Positions 1 through 7,169 are shown, numbered from the stretch's first letter. The stretch is DNA of 10,928 nt from Defluviicoccus vanus (GCF_014672695.1 NZ_CP053923.1:1418931-1429858); one strand, 5' to 3'. The notes: a model not told the origin generated them from the sequence alone. Translations and numbers: made by a program.

Positions 1-1533
1 ATTCGCTTTTCCATCGTCGACAGCGGCATCGGGATCGCCCCGGAACATCATCAGCGCATCTTCGAACAGTTCACCCAGGCGGACGAACGCATAAGCCGTC
101 ATTTCGAAGGCAGCGGACTCGGCCTGGCGATTACCACCAGCCTGGTTCAACTCATGGGTGGCACGATTGCCCTGCGCAGCACCCCACACGCCGGCAGCAC
201 GTTCATCGTCGAGCTTCCCTTCGCGCTGGCAGCCGAAGCAGCACTGCCGGATTTGGCTGCCCGGGCGCCCGTATTCCTGCTCTCCGACGCCAGCGGCGCT
301 GACGAGCACGATATCGATGCGCAAGTCCAACGGGCGCTTGAAGCAGTCAATCAGCGGCTGACCGGTGCCGCCCATTCGATTGCCGACCTGCGCCGTCTTT
401 TGCCGCTGGCGCCCTCACTGCCGCCGCCGCTGGTGCTGGTGAACACAATGACCAGACCCGGCTGGGATCAGGACCTGGCGCAGGCTCTTGCCCGAGACAG
501 CGCCACGCATACGGCTGTCCTGGTGCGTATCGCCAGCCGCTCGGCCCACCTCGTCGCCCCGAGCGCTGCCGCGGTCACCATCTCGCCGCCCATCACCGCC
601 GAAAGTCTGGGGCGTGCACTCTACGCCGCCCACCTCCTGGCCAATCGGTGCAGCGAAGGCGGCGCCCTCGTTGATGAGGCGGCAGAACCGGAACTGCAGG
701 CCAAACAGCCGCTCAGGGTCCTGGTCGCCGAAGACAATCCGGTCAATCAAAAGGTTACTCGTCGCATTCTCGAACACGCCGGTCATCGCGTCGAAATTGT
801 CGGCAGCGGTGATGATGCGCTCGACGCCCTCGACCGGGACGACTTCGATGTGTTCGTCGTCGATGTCAACATGCCGGGAATGAGCGGGCTGCAGGTGGTG
901 AAACTCTACCGGATGGCCCATATGGGCGAATCGCCGCTGCCGATTGTCGCCTTGACCGCCGACGCCACACCTGAAACCCGGCGGCTGGCGGAGAGCGCCG
1001 GCATTGATGCATTCCTGACCAAACCAGTGGAGGCGAAGCGCTTTCTCGACACCATCGGCCGGCTGGCCGAGGCTCGAATATCCAGCGCGCCGGCGCCCAC
1101 GTCAGCGCCCCGACGTGCGGAGCAGGTGACGCAGATTTCGTCACATCCGCGCTACCGACCGGAAGCTTACCCGGCGATCAACTGGACAGTGGTCGATGCG
1201 CTGAGCCGCTTCGCCGACGACGATGACTTTGTCTACGATACCCTGAACGAGTATGCGGCGAATGCGCACAAGCTGCTGGGAGAAATAAGTGAAGCTGCCG
1301 CTGTGGTCGATGCCCAGGCTTTTCGCGACGGCGTGCACGCGCTGCGTGGCACGTCGGGCAACGTTGGCGCCGAAGCGCTCTGTCGACTCTGCCAGGAAAT
1401 GCATGGCATGACCAAGGACCGCCTGCGCAATCAGGGCTCGGACTTGATCGGTCAACTGGGGCACGAGCTTGCTCGCTTCGAGACCGAGTTTTCGCGTTGC
1501 GCGGCGCAACTGCGCAAGCGCACGTCCGGCTAG
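1..1533 (+). CDS. rpfC: RpfC-type hybrid sensor histidine kinase, 3' part (5' end outside window)
   Basis: Frame 1 is open from the first base, so the gene starts upstream; 510 residues are visible. Numbering from base 1, the end of a HATPase domain is seen: G1 box DSGIGI (7-12), F box IFEQF (20-24) and G2 box GSGLGL (37-42). About 83-235 is a receiver-sized linker without a phospho-acceptor motif. A full receiver follows (about 239-354) with E244/D245, phospho-acceptor D288 in VVDVNMPG, T319 and K341. The C terminus is an HPt domain with H446 in HALRGTSG. In Xanthomonas, RpfC senses DSF, sends phosphate along His-Asp-His to RpfG, and its receiver binds and restrains RpfF. The rpfC name rests on this architecture plus the convergent rpfF next door. 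The sensor and transmembrane part, and the HisKA domain, cannot be checked here. A generic BarA-like hybrid kinase is the alternative. Confidence 0.85.
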   Translation: MRFSIVDSGIGIAPEHHQRIFEQFTQADERISRHFEGSGLGLAITTSLVQLMGGTIALRSTPHAGSTFIVELPFALAAEAALPDLAARAPVFLLSDASGADEHDIDAQVQRALEAVNQRLTGAAHSIADLRRLLPLAPSLPPPLVLVNTMTRPGWDQDLAQALARDSATHTAVLVRIASRSAHLVAPSAAAVTISPPITAESLGRALYAAHLLANRCSEGGALVDEAAEPELQAKQPLRVLVAEDNPVNQKVTRRILEHAGHRVEIVGSGDDALDALDRDDFDVFVVDVNMPGMSGLQVVKLYRMAHMGESPLPIVALTADATPETRRLAESAGIDAFLTKPVEAKRFLDTIGRLAEARISSAPAPTSAPRRAEQVTQISSHPRYRPEAYPAINWTVVDALSRFADDDDFVYDTLNEYAANAHKLLGEISEAAAVVDAQAFRDGVHALRGTSGNVGAEALCRLCQEMHGMTKDRLRNQGSDLIGQLGHELARFETEFSRCAAQLRKRTSG

Positions 1534-1559
1534 CGACGCTTACCGCTGCCCCCGGCTGC

Positions 1560-1585
1560 CGGCCGCATTGAACTGCTGGCGGCCG
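1560..1585 (+). terminator. Stem-loop just after rpfC, possible transcript end
   Basis: A perfect 7-bp stem, CGGCCGC (1560-1566) with GCGGCCG (1579-1585), encloses a 12-base loop and starts 27 bases after the rpfC stop. There is no U-run after it (AACGAATTCTTAGG), so it is not a textbook intrinsic terminator. It could protect the 3' end or act with Rho. Confidence 0.35.
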
Positions 1586-1730
1586 AACGAATTCTTAGGA
1601 GTGTCCCCTCCCTATCCAACCCGTGCGACTTTTCGGTCAGCGCTGCGGATCGGCGTGCAGGATGGTTATCTCAGCGGACAGTCTGGGCTGCCTTATGGTC
1701 CGTCTGGGGATGGTAGTGCTCATCTGAAGC

Positions 1731-1748
1731 GATCCCTCGACCGGGATC
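1731..1748. repeat. Perfect inverted repeat GATCCC / GGGATC
   Basis: GATCCC (1731-1736) and GGGATC (1743-1748) flank a 6-base centre. In the convergent spacer this could be a weak hairpin for transcripts from either side, or a protein-binding palindrome. There is no T-tract on either side. Confidence 0.3.
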
Positions 1749-1940
1749 TGAAAGAGCTTGATCTGACTTGTTGTCCAGATCCATGTTGGTATTGCTTTGG
1801 TGCGGTCCTCTCGCCTGTTCGTGCGGGCTTCATCATTAGGCCGCTCCTGCGGAGTTTTCTTCCCTGTAGGCATTACTTATAATCTCTCCCCCATAGACTA
1901 TGTGTTCACCGCCTCTTGTCTCGTTGCGCCAACAGCAACG

Positions 1941-2954
1941 TCAACTTTGTTGTGCGTTCAATCGTGCCCATCGTCGATCCTGCGCTTTGGCGAGATGGCT
2001 CATCCGGCGCAGGTCCGCGTCGCTGAGCTGAAGCGCGGTGTCCACCCACACGTCAGCGATCTCGATCAGTTCCTCAAGAGTGACGCGATTGACGATTTTC
2101 CGCGCCTTCAGCACTGCTTCCCGACTGTGGCGTTGGCGCGTAAACTCCTGCATCAATTCGTAGACGGCCTCCACCCCTTCGCCGGTTGCCACCAGCCGGT
2201 CGACGATACCAAGGTCGTGCAATTCTTCGGCACTGTAGATCTTGCCGCTCAGGATCATCCGCTCCGCCTGCACTGCGCCGACCCGCCTGGTGAGGAACGT
2301 GTAGGCACCCATGCCCGGAAACAGATTGAACAGGACCTCCGGCAAGCCGAACTGCGCCTGCCGCTCGGCAACGACGACATCGTGCGCGAGAATGGCCTCG
2401 AAGCCCCCGCCGAGCGCGTCACCCTGCACCAGGGCCACCATGCAGACCGGCACATGGTAGTTGCTGTGCAACCGGAACTGGCCTCGGGCACAGCCGTGGG
2501 CGTACTGGCGCAGTGCATCCCGGCTCTTCGCCTCAATCAGGTGCAGAAACAGGACGAGATCACCGCCGAGATTGAAGATCCCCTCGACGCGGGAGGCGGT
2601 GACGACAAATCTCGCCGGTTTGTCCTGTTTATGGGCACAACGAGCAAATGTTGCCTCAATACTGTCGGCAACCATGTTCAGATCGTGAATGAGACCACGG
2701 GTGAAGCTCGGCCGGGATCGTGGCCGCATGTATTGCCAGATGACCTCGCTTCGAGGTTCGTAGACAACATCGAGTTCTTCAAGCGCCCAGCTGGTTTCGT
2801 CGTTACAGGTCTCGAAGCGGAATGGATCACTGCCAAACTGCGCCAACGGCAGGGTGGTGACAACAGAACTTAGCTCGGACGCCGATCGACTCAGCGGGTA
2901 CTGTGCACAGGCCGCTCCCATGTTGATAATCGGCCTCAAAGCTGCATTGGACAT
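1941..2954 (-). CDS. rpfF: RpfF, DSF synthase (crotonase-fold acyl-ACP dehydratase/thioesterase)
   Basis: The product (337 aa) belongs to the enoyl-CoA hydratase superfamily and carries the RpfF signature. GDALGGGFE holds E186, and FGLPEVLFNLFPGMGAY holds E206. These are exactly 20 residues apart, like catalytic Glu141 and Glu161 of Xanthomonas RpfF. The family dehydrates 3-hydroxyacyl-ACP to the cis-2-enoyl form and releases the free fatty acid signal. The stretch VIWQYMRPRSRPSF is also RpfF-like. The start at 2954 is chosen because GGAGAG precedes it by 6 bases; the frame stays open to 3020, but that start lacks a clear ribosome site. Compared with the 289-aa Xanthomonas enzyme, about 45 residues are added before the catalytic core. 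The gene converges on rpfC, as in Xanthomonas, and diverges from the c-di-GMP regulator. No rpfB-like acyl-CoA ligase is visible. Confidence 0.93.
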   Translation of the reverse strand: MSNAALRPIINMGAACAQYPLSRSASELSSVVTTLPLAQFGSDPFRFETCNDETSWALEELDVVYEPRSEVIWQYMRPRSRPSFTRGLIHDLNMVADSIEATFARCAHKQDKPARFVVTASRVEGIFNLGGDLVLFLHLIEAKSRDALRQYAHGCARGQFRLHSNYHVPVCMVALVQGDALGGGFEAILAHDVVVAERQAQFGLPEVLFNLFPGMGAYTFLTRRVGAVQAERMILSGKIYSAEELHDLGIVDRLVATGEGVEAVYELMQEFTRQRHSREAVLKARKIVNRVTLEELIEIADVWVDTALQLSDADLRRMSHLAKAQDRRWARLNAQQS

Positions 2955-2989
2955 GAAAACTCTCCATATTATTGAGCATCCTTGCCGAT

Positions 2990-3009
2990 TTCCTCTTTTA
3001 CGAGAGGAA
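2990..3009 (-). promoter_or_regulatory. Hairpin in the rpfF leader
   Basis: TTCCTCT (2990-2996) and AGAGGAA (3003-3009) form a perfect 7-bp stem with a 6-base loop, 35-55 bases upstream of the rpfF start. On the rpfF message the 3' arm reads AGAGGAA, which resembles a ribosome site, while the likely real site GGAGAG lies downstream next to the ATG. It may affect message stability or translation; function is inferred. Confidence 0.35.
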
Positions 3010-3317
3010 TGTGGCGGCAACTATACCACGCATTTCCAATTGCTGTGCTGAATTTCGCCCCACCATCCCCACTTGGGTGTATATTGTCATGAATTGCCTG
3101 CGCGGATGTCACCGACGCGCAACGTATCCTTGTAGACGGTACCGCAAGGACGCCGACGGCGGGCGATAGCTCACACGTAAACCCGGTCACAGACGCTCTC
3201 TCACTCCAAGGTTACCCTCCGAACACTGATAAGCTCCTTATTCGGGCACGCTCATCGCAGGACGCGGCGGCGCTAGGTAGCGATGAAGACAATACCGTTG
3301 TGAAACTACGCCAATAG

Positions 3318-3391
3318 GGGGTAATGTTAACCAACAGCGTGAGGGGCTTGGCCGATTCGTTCGACTATGGCGGGAAAATAAATATTACCCC
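3318..3391. repeat. Spaced inverted repeat upstream of the regulator, candidate operator pair
   Basis: GGGGTAATGTT (3318-3328) and AATATTACCCC (3381-3391) match as inverted copies at 10 of 11 positions, with 52 bases between them. The right copy overlaps the best candidate -10 (TATTAC, 3383-3388) for the gene starting at 3419. Two copies of one site flanking a promoter would fit a looping or cooperative regulator; no binding protein is identified. Confidence 0.35.
3361..3388 (+). promoter_or_regulatory. Weak candidate promoter for the REC-PAS-PAS-GGDEF-EAL gene
   Basis: TCGACT (3361-3366) and TATTAC (3383-3388) each match the sigma-70 hexamers at about 4 of 6 positions, with a 16-base spacer in an AT-rich patch. 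The match is weak; it is listed because it is the best pair in the 100 bases before the start. Confidence 0.2.
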
Positions 3392-3418
3392 AATCCTAAT
3401 GCATCGACGGAGAACGCC

Positions 3419-5956
3419 ATGACGATCGTCGTGATCGTCGACGACCAGCCAATCAACCTGAAGATATTATGTCGCTTTGCACGTTCAATCGGTGACGATG
3501 TTGCGGTACACGCCTTTGAAGCGCCGCAACCAGCACTTGAGCTGCTACGGTCGCAGACACCAGACCTCATTGTGACCGACTTTGTTATGCCGACAATGAG
3601 CGGCGAGGAGTTCATTCGGCGCTGCCGCCAGCACGCCCCTACACGGCACGTTCCCATCATCGTCGTCACCGCCTACGAGGATCGCGAATACCGCTATCAG
3701 GCGTTGGATGCGGGAGCGAGCGACTACCTGCTCAGCCCCGTCGACGGGCAAGAGTTCTGTACCCGCGCCCGCAATCTGCTGACGCTTTGGCGGCAGCGGC
3801 AGACGCTGCAATTGCGCACGCAGTTTCTGGAAGGCGAACTCGCCGCCACCTTACGCCAGTACGCCGAGGACATTCGACGCAAGGAGGAGCATCTGCGGCG
3901 GGTGATCAACACAGTGCCGGCGATGATCCGCGCCACCGACACGGTCGGCCGGCTGCTGCTGGTCAATACCTTTCACGAAACGTATTTCACCATTAATGCC
4001 GCGACCGCCATCGGCATGCCGCGGCAGGACGTTTTCTCCGCCGACTACAGCGCGCGTCATCGCGCACTTGATTCGCAAGTCATCGCCGATGGTACGGCGA
4101 TCCTCGCCATTGAAGAGAGCGTCCGCGGCTGCGACGGCAGCGATCGCGTCCTCCTGACCACCAAGGCACCGATCACCGGGGCGGCAGGTCAGGTGGAACA
4201 GATCGTCACCGTCTCGCTCGACATCACCGAACGCAAGCAGGTGGAGCAGGCGGTTTGCGAGAGCGAGGAGCGGTTTCGCCAACTCGTTGAAGGCTCCGTT
4301 CTCGGGCTCGTCATTGAAAGCGGCGGCGTCCCCATCTTCGCCAATCGCACCTTTGCCCGCATTTTCGGCTATACAAGCCCCGCTGAAATCCTCGCCTTGC
4401 CGAACCTGGATCGTCTGTTTGCCGCCGCTGACCTGCGCCGGATCGACCAACTGCGGCAGGCGACCCTCGCCGGCGAAACCCTCAATGAGCCGAGAGAATT
4501 TCAGGGCGTTCGTCGCGACGGCAAAATGATCTGGGTGGAAATTCAATCGCAGCCGGTCAGTTGGAAGGGCCGCAACGCCCTCCAGACGACCTTCGCCGAC
4601 GTCAGTCTCCGCAAGGCGTACGAGGAGCGCTTGCAGCAGCAGGCCAACTACGACCAAGTCACCGGACTGCCGAACCGGATGCTCGCTACCGACCGGCTAC
4701 GCACCGCCGTTCTCAGCGCCGTGCGGCACCGTCATTGCGGCGGACTGCTGTTTATCGACCTCGATCACTTCAAGAAAATCAACGACACCTGGGGGCACGC
4801 CACTGGCGACAACCTGCTACGCATGGCCGCCGACCGCATTCGCAGCTGCGTACGCGAAGAGGATACGGTGGCACGCCTTGGTGGCGACGAGTTTACCGTC
4901 ATCCTCCCGAACATCGGCACCGCGGCCAATTCCGAGCCGGTGGTCCACAAAATCCTCCATGCGTTTTCCCACCCCTTTGTGCTCGGCCGCCATGAGGCAT
5001 TCGTCACCGCAAGCGTCGGCGTCAGCGTCTTTCCCGATGACAGCGAGGACCCGGCCATTCTGATGCAGAATGCCGACGCGGCCATGTATCGGGCGAAGGA
5101 ACAGGGTCGGGATACCTTTCAATTCTATACCCGCGAACTGAATGAGCGGGCAACGGAGCGCATGCAGATCGAGAGCCATCTGGTCCACGCTCTCGATCGG
5201 GGTGAGTTTCTTGTCTACTATCAGCCGATTGTCGATATCCGCACCGGTGCCCTCGCCGAAGCGGAAGCACTGCTGCGCTGGTCGAGCCCGGAGCTCGGTC
5301 GATTCCTTCCCGATCAGTTTATCCCACTGATCGAGGATATCGGTTTGATTATCCAAGTTGGCCAGTGGGTTATCGATAGTGCGTGCCGGCAATTGGCCCG
5401 CTGGCGGCGCAACGGGATGCCCAACCTGGGCGTGACCGTCAACATTTCCTCGCGCCAGTTGCGGGTCAATGGTCTCGTCGATACAGTTGCGCATGCGATC
5501 CAACGGTACGGCATCCCGCCACACGCCCTCGAACTTGAGATCACCGAGAGTTGCCTGATGACCGACGTGGATGAAAACAGCGAGGTTCTGTACGCTCTTG
5601 ACCGGCTCGGGGTTAACTTGGCCCTGGACGATTTCGGCACCGGCTATTCCTGCCTGCGCTACCTGAAAGACCTGCCGGTTGATACCGTCAAGATTGACAA
5701 GTCATTCATTGCTACGGTGACGACCGATGCAAGTGATGCCAGTGTCGTCGAGGCGATTATTGCCCTTGCACATCGTCTGGGCATTCGCGTCATCGGCGAA
5801 GGTGTCGAGAATGAAGACCAGCTTGATTTCATTCGTCAACGCGACTGCGATCTCGCCCAGGGGCATTATTTCTCCGAGCCATTACCATCCGACAAGTTCT
5901 CCCTCTGGCAGCTCGATTTCGCTGCGCCGAAGAGGCGGGTGTTAAGCGGCGTCTGA
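3419..5956 (+). CDS. Response regulator REC-PAS-PAS-GGDEF-EAL, bifunctional-type c-di-GMP enzyme (RpfR-like output)
   Basis: This 845-aa cytosolic protein has no membrane segment. Domains in order: receiver (1-122) with D8/D9, phospho-acceptor D54 (TDFVMP) and T84; a helical linker (about 125-160); PAS1 (about 160-272, ending DITERK); PAS2 (about 283-400); GGDEF (405-570); EAL (585-830). The GGDEF motif (488-492) is intact and preceded by an inhibitory I-site RxxD (R479-D482). EAL catalytic residues are present: E616, N675, E707, D737/D738, K758, E794 and Q814. Both diguanylate cyclase and phosphodiesterase activities are therefore plausible. The conserved receiver lysine is replaced by S106 (LLSPVD). 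The ATG is preceded by GGAG at 6 bases. Lying divergent from rpfF and beside an rpfC, it most likely replaces RpfG as the DSF output. The PAS domains might also bind DSF, as in Burkholderia RpfR; that is inference. Confidence 0.93.
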   Translation: MTIVVIVDDQPINLKILCRFARSIGDDVAVHAFEAPQPALELLRSQTPDLIVTDFVMPTMSGEEFIRRCRQHAPTRHVPIIVVTAYEDREYRYQALDAGASDYLLSPVDGQEFCTRARNLLTLWRQRQTLQLRTQFLEGELAATLRQYAEDIRRKEEHLRRVINTVPAMIRATDTVGRLLLVNTFHETYFTINAATAIGMPRQDVFSADYSARHRALDSQVIADGTAILAIEESVRGCDGSDRVLLTTKAPITGAAGQVEQIVTVSLDITERKQVEQAVCESEERFRQLVEGSVLGLVIESGGVPIFANRTFARIFGYTSPAEILALPNLDRLFAAADLRRIDQLRQATLAGETLNEPREFQGVRRDGKMIWVEIQSQPVSWKGRNALQTTFADVSLRKAYEERLQQQANYDQVTGLPNRMLATDRLRTAVLSAVRHRHCGGLLFIDLDHFKKINDTWGHATGDNLLRMAADRIRSCVREEDTVARLGGDEFTVILPNIGTAANSEPVVHKILHAFSHPFVLGRHEAFVTASVGVSVFPDDSEDPAILMQNADAAMYRAKEQGRDTFQFYTRELNERATERMQIESHLVHALDRGEFLVYYQPIVDIRTGALAEAEALLRWSSPELGRFLPDQFIPLIEDIGLIIQVGQWVIDSACRQLARWRRNGMPNLGVTVNISSRQLRVNGLVDTVAHAIQRYGIPPHALELEITESCLMTDVDENSEVLYALDRLGVNLALDDFGTGYSCLRYLKDLPVDTVKIDKSFIATVTTDASDASVVEAIIALAHRLGIRVIGEGVENEDQLDFIRQRDCDLAQGHYFSEPLPSDKFSLWQLDFAAPKRRVLSGV

Positions 5957-6192
5957 GCAACAGTCACCGCACTCGGCGCTTTAGCCTGCCCCTAAATGCT
6001 CACACTTCTCACGGGAAACTCCCTAAAAAGGGGTAAGTCGCTTTTCTTTCCTAAGTTTCGGGGCTAATCCATGGCCTCGTCAGGATGATCGCAATAGGGG
6101 TCAGTGCTGCGAGCGGGCGCTGATTGATTGCCAGACCTTCAATGCCTTGGCGCATACATGCCCGGCCTGCGCCTGATGCTTAAGGAGTGCCA
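5957..6192. promoter_or_regulatory. Intergenic region before the membrane coiled-coil gene
   Basis: No gene is seen in these 236 bases. At 6013-6032, GGGA/TCCC (6013-6023) and CCCT/AGGG (6021-6032) are overlapping short hairpins that cannot form together. They are followed at 6040-6049 by a T-rich tract (CTTTTCTTTC). This could be a weak terminator for the upstream gene; the 4-bp stems make it doubtful. CAATAGGGG at 6092-6100 repeats a 9-mer found upstream of the regulator gene. Confidence 0.35.
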
Positions 6193-6924
6193 ATGCCCCT
6201 CGGGTTTCGTGAAGACCGTCGCCGCCGACGACGACGCACGCAGTGGCTGGTGTTCAAGTGGCTCGTTGCCTTCGCTCTCGTAATCGCCGCCGGCGCCTAC
6301 GCCTATGAGATGGGCAAGCGGCTCGCGGCTACGGAACTCACCCGTCAACGCGATCAAATCGAAACGCTGACGGCTCGCGTTAGTGAACTGGAAACCCGCA
6401 ACACCTCGCAGCGCGCCGAGGTGGCCGCCGCCGAAACGACGGCGCAGAACTGGCAGCAGCTTTATGAGCGTGACGTTGCCCGTGGTCCGGTGAAAGAACT
6501 CTTTGAACTGATCCAACACAAGCTTGCCTCCGGCGTTGAGGCCGACCGGCTGAAAACGGTGCTGACCGCGACGCAGAATCGGCGCGACTGCCGGCGCGAG
6601 GCGGAACGACGAAAGTTCCCACTGCCGACGCGGGCCCGTGATGCCACCAATGCCTCCCTCAACTTTGCCAACGGCGAGGTAACTGTTGTCGCGTTCGGCG
6701 CGCCGGCCAAGGATGAAAAAGGCAACGAGGAATCCTGGTTCGATCCGGCGCAGCCGGTGACCGCGCGCCTCATTCGCGGGCGCAGCACGGTCGCCGAACA
6801 ATCCGGAGCAATGCCGCTGGTGCTGACACAGATCATCGGCGAGCGGGAGTACAGGTTTACCATCGATGCGAACAAGCTGCGTGGAACGGTCGACATCACA
6901 TCGGAGTCGTGTCGCTTCCCTTAA
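6193..6924 (+). CDS. Single-pass inner-membrane protein with coiled coil, unknown function
   Basis: This 243-aa protein was not assigned to a named family. A basic N terminus with seven arginines (9-15) precedes one hydrophobic helix (about 19-38), which predicts the N terminus in the cytosol and the rest in the periplasm. Residues about 42-92 have the heptad-like, Ala/Glu/Gln-rich pattern of a coiled coil. The C-terminal part (about 125-243) looks globular, with beta-like segments and two cysteines (C133 and C240). The ATG at 6193 is chosen because AAGGAG (6182-6187) lies 5 bases before it; a GTG at 6187 would overlap that site. The gene stands alone on its strand after the c-di-GMP regulator, with a 236-base gap, so co-transcription is uncertain. 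Confidence 0.8.
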   Translation: MPLGFREDRRRRRRRTQWLVFKWLVAFALVIAAGAYAYEMGKRLAATELTRQRDQIETLTARVSELETRNTSQRAEVAAAETTAQNWQQLYERDVARGPVKELFELIQHKLASGVEADRLKTVLTATQNRRDCRREAERRKFPLPTRARDATNASLNFANGEVTVVAFGAPAKDEKGNEESWFDPAQPVTARLIRGRSTVAEQSGAMPLVLTQIIGEREYRFTIDANKLRGTVDITSESCRFP

Positions 6925-7169
6925 TCTTCGCTTGGCGATGCCCGGCGCGAATCAACCAGCGGACTCTGCAGCGAATCGATGAGCGCCCGCAGGACTTGGC
7001 GTACCTGTGTCTCGTCGCAACCGATGAGCAGTGCGTCCTCCAATGCGTCCTGCGCCACCTGCTGCAGTTCTAACAGATTTTCGTTCAATACTTTGAGTTT
7101 TTCTTCGCAGGCGACCGGCATGCCGTCTGATTGCTGCCAGATGATCCGATTTTCTCGCCTATCCTGCAT
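6921..7169 (-). CDS. Small conserved-type protein, unknown function (82 aa)
   Basis: The sequence, beginning MQDRRENRIIWQQSDGMPVA, looks like a small protein type I associate with Rhodospirillales: a short W-x-x-SDG-x-PVAC segment, then a mostly helical, acidic middle (CEEKLKVLNENLLELQQVAQ and onward) and a Leu-rich end. No catalytic motif is evident, and the recognition is from memory. The ATG at 7169 is preferred because AGGAG (7175-7179) sits 5 bases upstream; a GTG at 7175 would overlap it. The stop shares bases with the stop of the convergent membrane-protein gene. It is divergent from the DUF2934 gene, with about 119 bases between starts. Confidence 0.7.
   Translation of the reverse strand: MQDRRENRIIWQQSDGMPVACEEKLKVLNENLLELQQVAQDALEDALLIGCDETQVRQVLRALIDSLQSPLVDSRRASPSED

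Larger units (their letters stand above)
1534..1940. other. Convergent intergenic region between rpfC and rpfF, no supported gene
   Basis: This stretch of 407 bases separates the two convergent stop codons. Short open frames cross it on both strands, but none has a recognisable protein, and the longer ones run into rpfF or rpfC in antisense. It holds two clean stem-loops (annotated separately) and a TATAAT hexamer at 1878-1883 without a convincing -35 partner. I see no terminal inverted repeats or transposase remnant. The length is large for a convergent spacer, and decayed sequence is possible. Confidence 0.5.
2955..3418. promoter_or_regulatory. Divergent control region between rpfF and the c-di-GMP regulator
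   Basis: These 464 bases must hold the promoters of both divergent genes. They contain the rpfF leader hairpin and, near the right end, AT-rich DNA with an inverted repeat next to the regulator start. No convincing gene lies here; the short open frames have no recognisable content. On the - strand a TATAGT hexamer at about 3023-3028 could be an rpfF -10, but no good -35 is seen. Confidence 0.5.

Noticed and set aside
1590..1625. GGAGTGTCCCC sequence as a possible insertion-sequence end
   Set aside because: No matching inverted end or transposase fragment was found in the following few hundred bases.
1637..1873. 78-codon open frame on the - strand in the rpfC-rpfF spacer
   Set aside because: No recognisable family, no good ribosome site, composition unlike the real genes nearby; possible but unsupported.
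1878..1883. TATAAT as a promoter reading antisense into rpfF
   Set aside because: No acceptable -35 hexamer at 16-18 bases upstream, and a single hexamer is expected by chance.
1797..2873. Long open frame (358 codons) on the + strand opposite rpfF
   Set aside because: It is antisense to a clear RpfF with catalytic motifs; no domain is recognisable in it, and GC-rich codon bias commonly opens such frames.
3851..4657. 268-codon open frame on the - strand
   Set aside because: Shadow of the PAS region of the regulator; composition is that of a reverse-complemented GC-rich gene.
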